From NCBI GenBank assembly GCA_011799875.1, contig CM022298.1, positions 729,847,111-729,911,110 on the forward strand: a stretch of 64,000 nt of DNA, written 5' to 3'. The DNA is from Thinopyrum elongatum (Eukaryota; Streptophyta; Magnoliopsida; Poales; Poaceae). Made by a program: the position numbers and the translations under genes. Below the pieces are notes generated by a model. It was given only the letters and a program-made list of their open reading frames with translations. It ran no database searches and had not been told where the DNA came from. Shown piece after piece: positions 30,693 through 42,790 of this stretch (the first letter of the stretch is position 1; every line of letters begins with the position of its first letter).

Positions 30693-30910
30693 GGCCTCGT
30701 TTGGTCACACAGGCAGCAAACCCAGGGGAGCAAACCCCCATCAGGGGAATTTACCTGTGCTCATGAGATCCCTCCCACCACGTGGGAGATGTTCCCACTG
30801 CCCAGGTGCCCAAATGGCAAGGGAGAGTGGAGGAAATCTCTCAAAATAACACAGATAACAACAGACAAACATAACACAGCTCAGATAAAATCAACTGAAG
30901 ATGTATTGTA

Positions 30911-30991
30911 CTCCCTCCGTCCCATAATATAAGAGCGTTTTTGACACTACACTAGTGTAAAAAACGCTCTTATATTATGGGACGGAGGGAG
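30911..30991. mobile_element. Complete 81-bp Stowaway-type MITE
   Basis: Near-perfect palindrome: CTCCCTCCGTCCCATAATAT...AAGAGCG, a short centre 'ttttgacactacactagtgt', and the inverted arm ending 'gggacggagggag'. TA flanks both sides (30909-30910, 30992-30993). Confidence 0.95.
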
Positions 30992-31192
30992 TAGCAATTA
31001 AGATCCAAGAGCTCTGATCCACAAATAATTCAATAAAAAAAGACATACAATATTTCAGAATTCATGTAAACTAGAATTCACCAAGGTTCAAATATCGGCC
31101 AGTCCTTGTTTCATTGCGATCGAGTCTTGGCCTAAACCATTTTCATGTGCCATCATCGTTCAAGTTTGTTCACGACAAAAAGATTTGAATTA

Positions 31193-31970
31193 TCAATTGC
31201 CATGTCCGAGGCAGAGATACTTCCAAATAAGATGAACTGCAAGGCGAAGATCACTGGCACTACTCAGGTCTTTTCTCCACTCCGCATCAAGATCAGGTAC
31301 CAACAGCTTCATATTGACTGAACTACAAAGAAAAGTTAGCACCAGTTCACAATTTCAATATACTATTTTTAAGTATAAGCAGATTAAGATGAAATAGTAT
31401 CAACCATCATATGATATGTGTATTGTGCATAACAAAATCAAGAGTACATTTTTTGTGAAAAGAATATAATTTCTTCAAGCTTCTTTGAACATCTACAAAG
31501 AAATCAGATTCAGAATGTCCTAAGAACCATAATGCCACTTGCAGTCACTACAAACTACTCATTTTTAATATTCATTTGTCAGGGGATAAAAACAAAAAGA
31601 ATCACATTTTATGATCAAGCATGTGTTTGTGTGTATCATCCTATGACATGAAGAATTATCACAAGCTGGTATTGAAAAGCACGACCGGAGTACCAAATTA
31701 CTAATAAATACGTGGTACGTGGCCACAATCCACTGCTACTACAAGTTACTTCCCTGATGAGTAAATCATTTGTCAAGCAGAGTGCAACAAGTTCATCTGA
31801 ATGACAACATATCCTAATCGAAGCAATATAGAAAAGAAAGTAAAGAAATAACATCTTTAAATAGCTAGGCACTTGGCAAGCTGGTAGTACTATCTTTGCA
31901 TCCTCTTTCTTGCTTAATCAAGGTCTGGAAGTCAAAGCCAAGTAGCTCAGCCAGAAGGAATAACATCTTT
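31193..31970 (-). pseudogene. Exon-like pieces of an unrecognised minus-strand gene (3' part)
   Basis: Three stretches read as coding on the minus strand next to splice-like sites. 31873-31970 gives 'MLFLLAELLGFDFQTLIKQE' after acceptor ATTAG. 31750-31813 gives 'ICCHSDELVALCLTNDLLIR' between GATTAG and GTAACT. 31193-31322 follows acceptor CTTTGTAG, gives 'MKLLVPDLDAEWRKDLSSAS' and ends at TGA 31195-31193 after 'KYLCLGHGN'. The phases do not all match, so an exon is missing or the gene is broken. I do not recognise the protein. Possible upstream pieces lie beyond the LINE at 40.6-41.1 kb. Confidence 0.35.
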
Positions 31971-32102
31971 CTAATTATAGATACAAATAGAGTAGGTTTT
32001 AGCTTCAGGTCAATTGATTAACATTATGCAACTGCAGTATATGCATAACAAGAAAGCCTAGTACAAATCATTGGATATCTAGCAAGTGTATGATAAGAAA
32101 CT

Positions 32103-32111
32103 ACATGACAA
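32103..32111 (+). other. LINE target-site duplication, left copy
   Basis: 'acatgacaa' at 32103-32111 recurs at 40538-40546, right after the poly(A) run that ends the LINE. Confidence 0.8.
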
Positions 32112-32589
32112 TGCTCCGAACCCGACCCTGAATGATATGGATCCTGCTCCTATTGGCACTTCCAACATGCCCTCCAGGCCCCCTCGTGGCCGCCGTCACA
32201 AAGCAGTGGCACTCACTTCTACATCAGAAGTTTGACGCAGCGGCAGAATCAACAAGTACAATGGTTTCAAAGTAACTCAGATATCTGACAGTCGCACTGC
32301 TCGTTCCAAAGTCAAGCCCAGAACTCTTCCATCTGCTGCCTCTTCGTCCAGTGCCACAGCTCAAGACCAAGATGAGATCCCACACCCAACTCCCATACCA
32401 GTTTTGCAGGCTATTGGCACCAATAGATGTGCTATCCCGGAGGCTGAAGTGTCTGAACAGGCGCTGCTGGCTGAACCTTCCACTATTACCCATACTGCTG
32501 CCTCCTCTGCAGGTACTTCTCTGTCTGAAGACATGGTGGCAGACGCTGCCCCAAGCTCTGCTTAATCCTGCTCGTGTGAATGACCCTTT

Positions 32590-32895
32590 TGAGTAGTTGG
32601 AATGTTCTTTCATGGAACATCCGAGGACTTAATTCCGAAGCAAAACAACTAGCGCTTAATAATGCCATCCGCTCAAGTGGCTGTTCTATCATCTGTCTTC
32701 AAGAGACCAAAAAGACCTCTTTTGATCTTGCGTTTATTAAGACTTGCTGCCCTCGACAATTTGATCGTTTTGCTTATGTTCCCTCACGGGGTTCCTCTGG
32801 TGGATTGATTACCATTTGGAAAAGCTCAATGTTTACTGGTACTGTCTTGATATCTGAAGTCTTTGCGCTAGTAATCGATTTTCTCAGCACCCAAT
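32590..32895 (+). pseudogene. LINE ORF2, endonuclease N-terminal part
   Basis: 'VLSWNIRGLNSEAKQLAL' and 'IICLQETKK' are the metal-binding Asn and Glu motifs at the start of an APE-type endonuclease. 'GSSGGLITIWK' follows. The frame runs into the solo LTR at 32896. The endonuclease continues at 37099 in the correct frame, so only the LTR insertion separates the halves. Confidence 0.85.
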
Positions 32896-35800
32896 TGTAA
32901 CACCCCCTTGTAATGGCCACAGTGATCAGCTGTTAATAATGCCATGTCATCATCATTTGCAGTGCCAAATCATTTGGGTTAGTTATCCAATTCAAATGCA
33001 AATCTGAAAATCAACTCAAATTCTAAAGTGAAATATAAAGTTGTTCAAACTCTGTTGGAAAAATGTTCATTAAATGGGAAATAATCTAGGAACATTTCTA
33101 AAATTAACAGCAAAATGTTTGGAGTTGGATAGATGACTCAAGCAAGTTGGAACAGACCTGAAAAACAGAATATTTGATATATTTAAAATCATAATAAATT
33201 CAAACAAACTTCAAATCAGTCCAAACCACTTTTTGGTGAGAGATATTATTGCATCACAATATCTGGACCAACTCCCACATTTATCAAAAGTGCAAAAGAG
33301 CCCTAAACATTTCAGAATAGAAATAATAAAAAAATAATAATAATAAGGGAAGGGGCCACTGTGCACTGCCACTAGTGCACAGTGCCTGAGGCCCAGCCCA
33401 GCTAGCTCTCTCCCTCTCTCTCCGATGCCGTGTCAGCGCGCGCATGGCTGCGCCGGCACCGACCGGCCGAACGGCGACAGCGCGACCACCCCACCGACGG
33501 GCGAGGAGATAAGGACGAGCCATCCATCTCCCCTGGTCGCCCGCGCACTCTTCCCCCCTTTCCCACACTCGCCTCGCCTCTTCTTCCCTCCTCAGATCCG
33601 GTGGCCGGACGCCACCGTCGCCGCGAATCGCCGCCGCCGTGGCCACTGGCCTCCCCACGCCGCCTCTCCGTGCCCCGCAGCTCCGCAGGCGACTGCTGCT
33701 TCGACTGGCACCGCCTGGAGGAGCTGGGTGCCTCAGCATCGAGCTCGCGCCGTCGTCTTCCTCCTCGGTCGCCACCATTCTTCGTCGTCTCCGGCGAACC
33801 TCCCTGCTGCTACTAAGCTGTCGCAGGTCCGCCTTGACCGCACGGTGAGCCGCAGTTCCTCCCCACTCCTTTTCCCCGCTCCATTTCGCCCGTGGCTGCC
33901 GTCCCATACGAACCCAAACCCATCGCCGCGGCACACGTCGCCGGCGAGTCTCCGGTGACCATATGGTCACGGGCGCGTGCCCACTAGCTTCGCCGCACCG
34001 CGTAGGGCTAGCCTATGCCATTCGTTTGAGCTGCTGCACACCGTGGAGTCGTTCCCGACGACCACCCGTACGCGCCGCCGTCCCCGCTCGTCGCCGGCGA
34101 CGTTCCCGTCCAGCTCAGGCGAAACCACCGCCTCAGTTCGACGCGCGGGCGAGCGCTCGTTCGAACGCATCCAACCCCGAGCCAAACGGCCCACGGATGG
34201 CGAATTCCGACGGTGGCCCGAGCCCTCCGCCGTGTTTTGTGCACGCCGGCGGCAAGCCGCCGGTCACGCCACGCTGGCAGGCCTGGGTCCCACCCGGAGT
34301 CACTGCCTGCGGGCCCCGCTGCGCGCTTTGACCGCGTTGACCCGGGTTAACGCGGGTACTGTTCATCCACTCTCACTGACAGGCGGGCCCCACCTTCCTG
34401 TTTAATTAGTTAACCGTTTTAGAAATAAAGATAATAATCTAATTACCCTAATGAGTCACTGACATGTGGGGCCCGACCCTAATTAACCCTGTGGATTAAA
34501 TTGATTCACTGTTAAATGGAAACAGAGGCTGACATGTGGGTCCCACTGGACCCACATGTCATATTTGACTAGTCAGCCGGCTGTTGACTCGCTGATGTCA
34601 GCATGACATCATGCTGACGTCATATTTCCTTTTCTGATTAATAAAAATAATTCCAAAAATTCAGATAAACTTTGAAAATTAATAACTTTTAAACCGTAGC
34701 TCGGATCGAAAAAGTTTATACATGAAAGTTGCTCAGAACGACGAGCCAAGTCTGATCGTGCCGTCTGTTTCTCCATCGGAACCTCCTACGTAGAAGAACT
34801 CGTAACTCCGGACCCGAATCCGACAGATGAATAGTGCACACACGTCGGATATTAAATCCCAGAATAATTCTAAAAATAACTAAAATGACTTAGATGCATA
34901 TTCAGGCAACCCTGCACTGCATCATAGCATAGCACGCACTGTGTGGCATATGATTGCATATTGTTTACCTGTTTCCTCCCCCTCTTCTCTCTCGATAGAC
35001 CCCGACGCAGACGTAGCTCCCGAGGCAGACGCCGCACAGGAGTACGACTACGTCCCCGACGATACTACTGAAGACCTTGCCCTTGCCCCCGAGCAAACAG
35101 GCAAGCACCCCCATTTTGAGCATGCCTATATCGCCTACTCTCTTCTCTCTTATGCTTGCATTAGAACTGCTACTGCTACTGTTTTCCTATATCTGCTGCA
35201 TAGCCTGTTTATTGTAACTTGCCTTGCTACCTTACTGGTTATCCTAGACTGCTTAGTATAAGGTGGGTAGAGACACGACCGAGACCCCCACTTGATCCCG
35301 ACTGCCCTGCTGGACATCAGAAGACCCGATCATCGGGATTGAAGACTAGACCATGGCACCGCACATCACTTCCCCTTAGTTGCCGACACTGCTGGGTTAT
35401 CATCGAGTGCCGAGGGTGATACCTCGTCAGCACTTCTGATGTTAACCTTGTAGATTAGTTTCTCGGTCGTGGTAAGCGAGGGTGATTCCTTCTACACCAC
35501 CCTCGATCACGACGTCGTCGCGCAACTCCTCAAGGTGGACCTCGAGGGTGATTCCTCCTTCGTTCACCTTGATGATAACATCGAGCGGGAATTCCATCGA
35601 GGGTGATTCCTCAGGGTTCCCTTCGGTGTCAGACACACAGTTACCTTGGATATTATGACTTGCACTAAACTATGATACTAAAGACGGGTCGGCCCTGAGG
35701 GGTACCCGCGCGAGCTTAACGCGAAGTGATGTGGAGTCGGGTTGACCTGGATGGTGCCCGCGAGATAACTACGAGGCGTGGCCGGGCATTCTTAGCCCTT

Positions 35801-37093
35801 GCCGCAAGTCCTCGAGACGGGGCGACGGGGTCACATCGATCGTGAGTCTCTGCTCGTTTCCGCGCGCTCCTAATCCACTACGGTTTGGATATTTGATCCG
35901 AGGGGCCTCTGGCCCGATAGCACTAACCATCACGTGGGCATGGTATGGGCGTTCTGCATCGTACACATCAGCCGAAGCTTGTTTGACGTCAGTAAGGAGC
36001 GGCGCACGCCGAGTTGGACTGGTAACGCAACCGCGCTTGTATAAGGGGTTGCTAGGTCTGCTCTCGGTGGCCCCGTAACGTGCAGGAGTTCCCGGGGCGA
36101 TGGCCCAAGACCCCTGGGGGCATAGGTTTAGTCCGGCGTGCTGACCTCTCTTATAAGCCTAGGTCGGGTTGCGGCGTGTTGCTTAGCCGAGGCCGGGCAT
36201 GACCCAGAAAAGTGTGTCCGGCCAGAGTTAAGTGAGCGTGGTGGGTAAGTTGGTGCACCCCTGCAGGGAAGAAACTTCTATCGATAGCCTGTCCTACGGT
36301 AACGGACACTCGGAGTTGTATCCCGATCGGTACAACTAGAACATGTGATGAGAACTGGATAGTACGGCTCTGGGATTGCTTTCTCGCAGGGAGTCGAGAA
36401 AGGATCTCAGGTCGAGGTTGATGATATTACTACTACTACTTTACATTATGTTCATCTGCTCTCTCCTGATGCTGTAAGACTGTCGAAGATTGTTGAAGAT
36501 GCTAGTCTTCGATAGGACTAGGCTTTCCCCCTCTACTCTGGCATTTCTGCAGCCCAGTCCACATATACAGCCATTCCTTTCACAATGATGCATATGTAGT
36601 GTAGATCCTTGCTTGCTGAGTACTTCGGATGAGTACTCACGTTTGCTTTATTTTCTTTTTCCCCCATTTTCCATTTGATGCCACCAGACGACGGAGCCCC
36701 TGAGCCAGAAGCCCCAGCCGACGACCAGTACTACTATCCGCCTGGCGAGTACTACTACTACGAGGAGCCGTTCGACGACCAGGAGTAGGATCGGAGGGTC
36801 CAGGGCAGGAGGCCTACGCCTTTCGATCGTAGTTTTTATTTTTACCCCGCCTCTGTGAAGGCTTATCTCTCTCTCTGTAATATATCTGTACTCAGATATC
36901 TAATGCTTCCGCTGACGCTTGTATGCCATCGAGCTTGTATTCGAGCCCTCGAGGCCCTGGCTTGTAATATTAAGCTTGTATGACTTTATTTTATGTTTTA
37001 GAGTTGTGTTGTGATATCTTCAAGTGAGTCCTTAGGCTTGATCGTGCGCATTTGCGTGTATGATTAGTGCACGATTAAGCCGGGGTCGTCACA
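32896..37093. mobile_element. 4.2-kb solo LTR (or LARD-like unit) inside the LINE
   Basis: It begins TGTAACACCCCC and ends CGGGGTCGTCACA, i.e. TG...CA, and is flanked by the 5-bp duplication CCAAT (32891-32895 and 37094-37098). No protease, RT or integrase is present and I see no internal second copy of the start, so a solo LTR is likelier than a full element. Length and lack of coding fit the very long LTRs of the Sukkula/Erika type; this assignment is inference. It contains a G/C-rich block (33420-34390) and short acidic frames. Confidence 0.75.
36678..36788 (+). other. 36-codon acidic Tyr/Pro-rich mini-ORF in the solo LTR
   Basis: ATG at 36678, TAG at 36786-36788. The product is dominated by Pro, Glu, Asp and Tyr ('PADDQYYYPPGEYYYYEEP'). 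A similarly acidic stretch ('DADVAPEADAAQEYDY') lies in frame at about 35000-35100. They may be exons of one small LTR-encoded product or chance. No homologue is known to me. Confidence 0.3.
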
Positions 37094-37098
37094 CCAAT

Positions 37099-40000
37099 CC
37101 CCTCAATCGTGGACGCTAACTAATATATATGGCCCATGCATTAGCGATGATAGAGTTACATTTACAAACTGGCTCTATGATCTAAACATTCCAAGTACTA
37201 GCGACTGGCTTCTACTAGGGGATTTCAATTACATCAAAGCACCCGATAACCGTAATAAACCTGGCGGTAGCACATCCGACATGTTCACCTTCAACGACAT
37301 CATCCGTAAACTGAAGCTCATTGAGCTACCTGTAAAAGGTAGGGCCTACACTTGGAGCAACATGCAACTTGACCCTCTCCTCGAGCAGCTCGACTGGTTC
37401 TTCACATCACTCCATTGGACTAACGTCTATCCCAAAACCCTAGTTAAACCACTAGGTAAACCAGTCTTTGACCATATACCCTGCGTAATCACTATTGAAA
37501 CCACGATACCGCGTAGTAAACTGTTCAGATTTGAGTCCTACTGGATCCTGCACCCAGGATTCATGGATGTGGTGCGTAACACTTGGGCCACACAGGTTCA
37601 TTCTTCTAATGCTGCCACGATCATATGCTGCAAGTTTAAAGCCCTCCGTCATGCGCTGAAACATTGGAGCAAACACATTTCACGCCTCTCTATCGCAATT
37701 GACAACTGCAACAAAGTCTTGGCTGATATGGACGAACTGGAAAATAAAAGGGTCCTCTCCACTCCAGAATACAACTTCAGAATCATCCTCAAGAAACATT
37801 TACTGCGTCTGCTTAATTACCAGAAGTTATATTGGAAAAAACGCTGCACGATCCGTTGGATCAAATTTGGAGACGAAAATACCAAGTTCTTCCAGGCGGT
37901 TGCTACAGAAAGATTCCGCCATAATAACATTGCCTGCTTCCGAGATGATACTGGTAACCAGGTGGATGACCATCCGGCCAAAGAAGCGTTGCTGTTCCAA
38001 ACCTACAAAAACCGTTTAGGCACCGTCTCCCCCAATGAAATGCGCTTCAATCTACAGGCCATTATAAAACGTGTTGAGAATTTAGACCAACTGACTGAAC
38101 CGTTCACTCAGGATGAGATTGATGCAGTAATAAAAGCAATGCCGGTCGATCGAGCACCAGGACCAGATCGCTTCAGTGGTGCATTTCTTAAAGCATGCTG
38201 GCCTATAATCAGGCATGACTTCTATGCCCTCTGCTCCCAGTTTCATTCTGGAGATCTAGACCTCACTAGCATCAACGATGGATTCATCACACTCGTACCC
38301 AAGGTTAATTCTCTGGAAACAGTCAACGACTATCGACCGATCACTCTACTCAACTGCTGTCTTAAGCTCATCACCAAACTTCTGGCTGATCGGTTACAAC
38401 GGGTCATCTTAAAACTGATTCACCGCAACCAATATGGGTTCATTAAGGGCAAAACTATTCAAGATTGCCTCGCTTGGGCGTACCAGTACATTTACCAATG
38501 CCAAGCCTCCAAAAGGGGGATCGTCCTGCTCAAGATTGACTTTGCTAAAGCTTTTGGCACTATTGGTCAAGAACCTATGACAAAATCATGCAGCACATGG
38601 GCTTCAAGCCTTCAATGACACGTGGGTCAAATGGATCAGGTGCATCTTCTCATCCGGACGTTCCTCGATCCTTCTTAATGGTGTCCTAGGCCGATCATTT
38701 CACTGTCTGAGTGGGGTGCGACAAGGAGACCCCCTGTACCCTCTCCTCTTTTTCATTGCAGCAGACCTCCTCCAGGCTGCAATTAACGACGCTTTCAAAC
38801 AAGGTAAAATTGACTTTCCCTGCCCTGGCCAAACTGATTATCCGGTTATTCAGTATGCGGATGATACGATCCTTGCCCTGCCTGCCTGCCCTCGTCAAGC
38901 TAGTCTTATTAAAGGGATCCTCACTGACTATGCCACTTCTGTCGACCTGAAGATCAACTTTCATAAATCAACACTGATCCCCATCAACATCGATGAAGCC
39001 ACGGCTAGTGACTTAGCCCACATCTTTGGTTGCTCCATCGGCCAGATGCCTTTTACTTACCTTGGCCTCCCCATGGGCACCTCCAGACCCACAGTCCAAG
39101 ATCTCATGCCACTAGTCTGCCGCGCCGAGCGTCGTCTCACTGCCATGATCATCATGATGTCGTACGGGGGTAAACTTTCATGGCTGAATGCAACGGTTAC
39201 CTCCCTACTCATATACGCTATGTGCACACTGAAGATCCATACCAAAATCCTGGAAATGCTCGACAAGATCCGCCGTAGATGCCTTTGGACCAAGAAAACC
39301 GAGCAAGGAGATAAGTGCAACTCCCTGGCAGCCTGGGACATGGTATGCAAGCCGAAGAAACATGGTGGGCTCGGGGTGATTAACCTCAGGATCCAAAACA
39401 ACGCCCTACTCATGAAATTCTTACACAAGCTTTACAACAAAATAGACATACCCTGGGTACACCTAGTCTGGGACACGTACTACACGAACAAGATTCCGCA
39501 TGCATCGGACCCGGTGGGCTCGTTCTGGTGGAGAGACGTTCTAAAACTTACCCCATACTTCCGTGGGATCTCTACTGTCCAGGTAGTCGATGGCACTACT
39601 GCCCTGTTCTGGAAAGATCTTTGGCTTGATGATCCTTTGGAAACCTCCCATCCCCGGGCCTTCTCCTTCGCTCTGCATGAAGATGCCTCAGTCAAGGATT
39701 TCTTGGGATGCACATCTTTGCATGAGGCTTTCCACCTCCCCCTCACTACCCAAGCACTCGCTGAGGTCCGTGACCTACAAGCGCTCACGATGCGGATACG
39801 TCCTACCTCCACAAACACTGACGTATGGCAATATGTATGGGGGAAGGCAGATTTCAAGGCGGCTGACTACTACAAATTCTGCTTCAGAGATGTTCAAACC
39901 CATCCAGTACTCCACCTGCTTTGGCGCTCGAAATGCACCATGAAAATTAAGGTCTTCGTGTGGCTACTCCTGCACGATAGGCTGAACACAAGGAACATGC

Positions 40001-40389
40001 TGAAACGCCGGCACTACAACATCGGTGATGACTTTGATTGCCTCCTCTGCGGACAACACATCGAGGAAACGGTTGACCACATGATCTTCTATTGTTCATT
40101 TAGTCAAGCCTGCTGGAGGAAACTTGATATCACCTGGCAGGCGACCACCTCGCGGCTCGACCTCGTCCAACTGACCCAGGGGGCGTGGAACAATCCACTA
40201 TTCATCGAGGTCTTCCTCGATGCAGCCTGGAGTCTGTGGAAAGAAAGAAACAACAAGCACTTCCGTCGTATCGACCCCAACCTGACCTCCTGGCTTGCTA
40301 GGTTCAAACAAGACTTTGGTTTATTGCAGCATAGGGTGCGTGAGGCCCATAGGGCCTTCATACTTTCTTTTGTAGACAACCTCGCTTGA
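37099..40389 (+). pseudogene. LINE ORF2, rest of endonuclease, reverse transcriptase and zinc-binding domain
   Basis: 'NIYGPCISDD', 'DWLLLGDFNYI' and 'RAYTWSNMQLDPLLEQLDWF' complete the endonuclease. The reverse transcriptase follows: 'LVPKVNSLETVNDYRPITLL', 'NQYGFIKGKTIQDCLAWAYQ', 'LKIDFAKAF'. A +1 frame change between about 38560 and 38611 moves to the frame with 'GVRQGDPLYPLLFFIAADLL' and the catalytic 'YADDTILAL'. The end carries a plant LINE zf-RVT domain, 'LWRSKCTMKIKVFVWLLLHD' and 'DFDCLLCGQHIEETVDHMIF'. One frameshift makes it inactive. No RNase H is seen. Confidence 0.9.
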
Positions 40390-40537
40390 TCCCCCCTCCT
40401 CTCATTGGCTAACGTGTCACTTCCACCACTTGTGTGGGAATGTGTGCAATTTGTAACTATGTAACTGTACACACACCCATTACATATATGAAAACACAGT
40501 AGGAGCCTCTCCTACTGTCCTTAACATAAAAAAAACC

Positions 40538-40546
40538 ACATGACAA
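40538..40546 (+). other. LINE target-site duplication, right copy
   Basis: 'acatgacaa' after the A-run, matching 32103-32111. Confidence 0.8.
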
Positions 40547-40557
40547 AGATGGGATAC

Positions 40558-41129
40558 CTTATGTTCTCTCTGTTGTTGCAGTAATCTCCTCCTCCAACCA
40601 AAAAAGCCTAAGGTTTGGGTTCTTGGTATTAATGAATATCTCTCGATTCATTGGGCATTTGAAAAGCCACAGTGCCTTCGCTTTTTCTGCAACAAATAGC
40701 CCTTCAATTGGCTCTAGCGCAGCCACACCATTTCCAATGGTGAACAAGTCATCTTGTTTCGATTCCTTTAAAATTAATAAAATAATAATTGGGAAGTGTT
40801 TCATGCAATGGAAAAAATTATAGCAATAATAATAGCATCTCTTGTTATGATTGCAGAGAACCAATAGCTAGGAGGCTAGGAAGCTCAGCAGTAAATACAA
40901 AGATAGTGATCTTCTAACATCTAAGTACAGAATTAAGAGCAATGGTTTTCTCATAGACAAAAAAATAAGACCACTGTGTCAATACTAGGCAGAGAAAAAT
41001 AAGACCGCTGTGTCAAAGGGATGACTGTGTCACATACCTTTCTTGCTCTGGTGAAATCTTCTCAAGGACAGACGAACCGAAAGGCACCCAACAACTGAAC
41101 ACGGTGTCTTCGGATAAAGCAGAACAGTT
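40558..41129 (-). pseudogene. Exon-like pieces of an unrecognised minus-strand gene (5' part)
   Basis: 41038-41129 lies between acceptor ACATTAG and donor GTATGTG and reads 'ALSEDTVFSCWVPFGSSVLE' with good coding character. 40558-40765 follows acceptor TTTTAAAG, reads 'QDDLFTIGNGVAALEPIEGL' and 'KALWLFKCPMNREIF', and reaches donor GTATCC with a TAA three bases before it. The phase of the first piece does not fit the second with these sites. I cannot name the protein. Together with 31193-31970 it may be one gene split by the LINE. Confidence 0.35.
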
Positions 41130-42340
41130 CTAATGTTAGAGTACCTGCATTTGACACATGATAAAATACTTATCAGTTAACGGCACAAGAATTTGCACAA
41201 TTTGACACACGGAAGTTACACATTGATGCCTTGACGAGCTCAACACAAGGTCATAACGGTAACAGAACAAATACAGTACTACAGTGTTCCCTGCTCTACA
41301 TACAGGATGACAAGTTCTAGTTCCTCCTTTATATTTCTGTTCTTTACGCACTAGGTAAGAACTGCTATTGACTTCATACACCATAGACAAGATGACACGA
41401 TCATTTACATAAAAGCAGCTTGCCGCTTGAATAAAACAATCAGCATAGTGTACTCAAGTTTGTAACAATTCATTAGCATATTCACCAAACATGTTCTGGC
41501 AGTTCAGCTCAAGGGTTACTCTTTTTTTTTTTTTTGAGAGGAGCTCAAGGGTTACTCGACGAGTACAATTCGGGTAATCAAAAAAATGACTGATAAGTCC
41601 TAAGCGTTATTATCTATGCAAACATAGATATTCATTCACACAACTGAATATCACGATTATAAAGTGATCCGTCAAATACAGTATCAAAAACTAGAGGACC
41701 ATTGGCCAATCTACTAATCCAATTCCAAAGTTGAGTATTGGTTGCAGAGCCCAGCTAGCGAAGCGTACAGCATGCACCGTTGCTGCAATGAGCTCTATCC
41801 ACCGTATCAATTGACAGGGACTTAAACGAACAAGGTATGAAGGTATTTCCCCTGGATGGTACAAATGTGTCCTGGATGAAGCTGTTGCACACGCATCCTG
41901 TTTTTTTTTGTACATGATTTTAAAATACCAATGTAGTTTTTAGATAGCTGCTCAAAGAACAAACTTGACTCAGGCCAAGAACCCATCGTTCGTAGATACT
42001 GATGCCCATACTTCAGATTTAATTGCTGAAATCAATTGGTACGAGGAAACACTGATGATACCCATTACTACAAACTAATCCCCTTCGATGCACCAATCTA
42101 CATCAATCAGTTATAGTCCAAGTTAAATTACGCCCTATATCCAAATGCTAGAATACTCGCAGTAGGACCAAGGCTCAGCGCACAAACAAAGCAGGAGGAT
42201 TTTTCAGTAATCTATCAGAAACAATGCATGGCTTACACTAAAAATAGCAGCTAGAAAAAACAGAAGTAATGCCTGATTTTGAAGCAGAAGTAGTGTACAG
42301 ATCTACTACCAATTAAAAGGAGGCGGTTTGTGCTCACTCG
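40866..42340. other. A/T-rich intron-like DNA
   Basis: Apart from the exon-like piece at 41038-41129 nothing else is supported. A T-run followed by 'gagaggagctcaagggttac' at 41521-41555 duplicates 'agctcaagggttactc' from 41507, a small insertion-type duplication. Confidence 0.35.
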
Positions 42341-42790
42341 AGATTGTTGATGGTGGGCTCTAAGATGGGCGGTGCTGAGGCTCTTGGATCTGGAACCAAC
42401 AAGTTCAAGCATCAGTTCATGGATGGTGAGTACATGGATTGGAGAACAAAATATGAGGTGGAACAGGAGGGGGGTAACCTTGGTCGAAGTAGGTGTGCCG
42501 CTGCCGCCGCCGCCATTGCCGTTGCCGGATGGGTCAGGAGCTTCGAGGCGGAGGGTGATCCGGACAAGGAGAAGGGTGATGGTCGCGGCCCGTCGCCGCC
42601 GCTGACACTGGAGGGGCATAGCGTGGATGCTGGGCACCGGGGGGAGGAGGTCGAGGGACGTCGCCTCGGTCGTCGGCGGAAGAGCTCGGAGGTGGAGGAG
42701 GATCTTGGTCGATGGCGCCTGTCGGTCGCGAGAGAGCGAGCTGAGTCGAGGGTTTACTCCCTGACCTATCGACACCGGGCGATCCATCCC
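42341..42790 (-). other. G/C-rich first-exon-like block, minus strand
   Basis: On the minus strand a pyrimidine-rich, Pro/Arg-rich G/C block runs to a donor-like ACCAAG|GTTACC at about 42480, then turns A/T-rich: the look of a grass first exon and intron start. Several frames are open on both strands because of composition. No start codon can be preferred and no protein family is recognised. Confidence 0.3.

Larger units (their letters stand above)
32112..40537 (+). mobile_element. LINE (non-LTR) retrotransposon, 5'-truncated, carrying a solo LTR
   Basis: From 32112 to 32565 the tail of ORF1 reads as a Ser/Thr/Ala/Pro-rich chain ending in a TAA. The first part of the ORF2 endonuclease follows. 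It is interrupted at 32896-37093 by an LTR insertion and resumes at 37099. ORF2 ends at TGA 40387-40389, followed by a ~130-bp 3' UTR and an A-run at 40528-40535. The 9-bp duplication 'acatgacaa' flanks the whole. Without the LTR the element is about 4.2 kb; the missing 5' part is the usual result of incomplete target-primed reverse transcription. Confidence 0.9.

Noticed and set aside
33284..34405. Many open frames of 100-230 codons on both strands.
   Set aside because: G/C-rich block within the solo LTR; Pro/Arg/Ala bias and no family resemblance.
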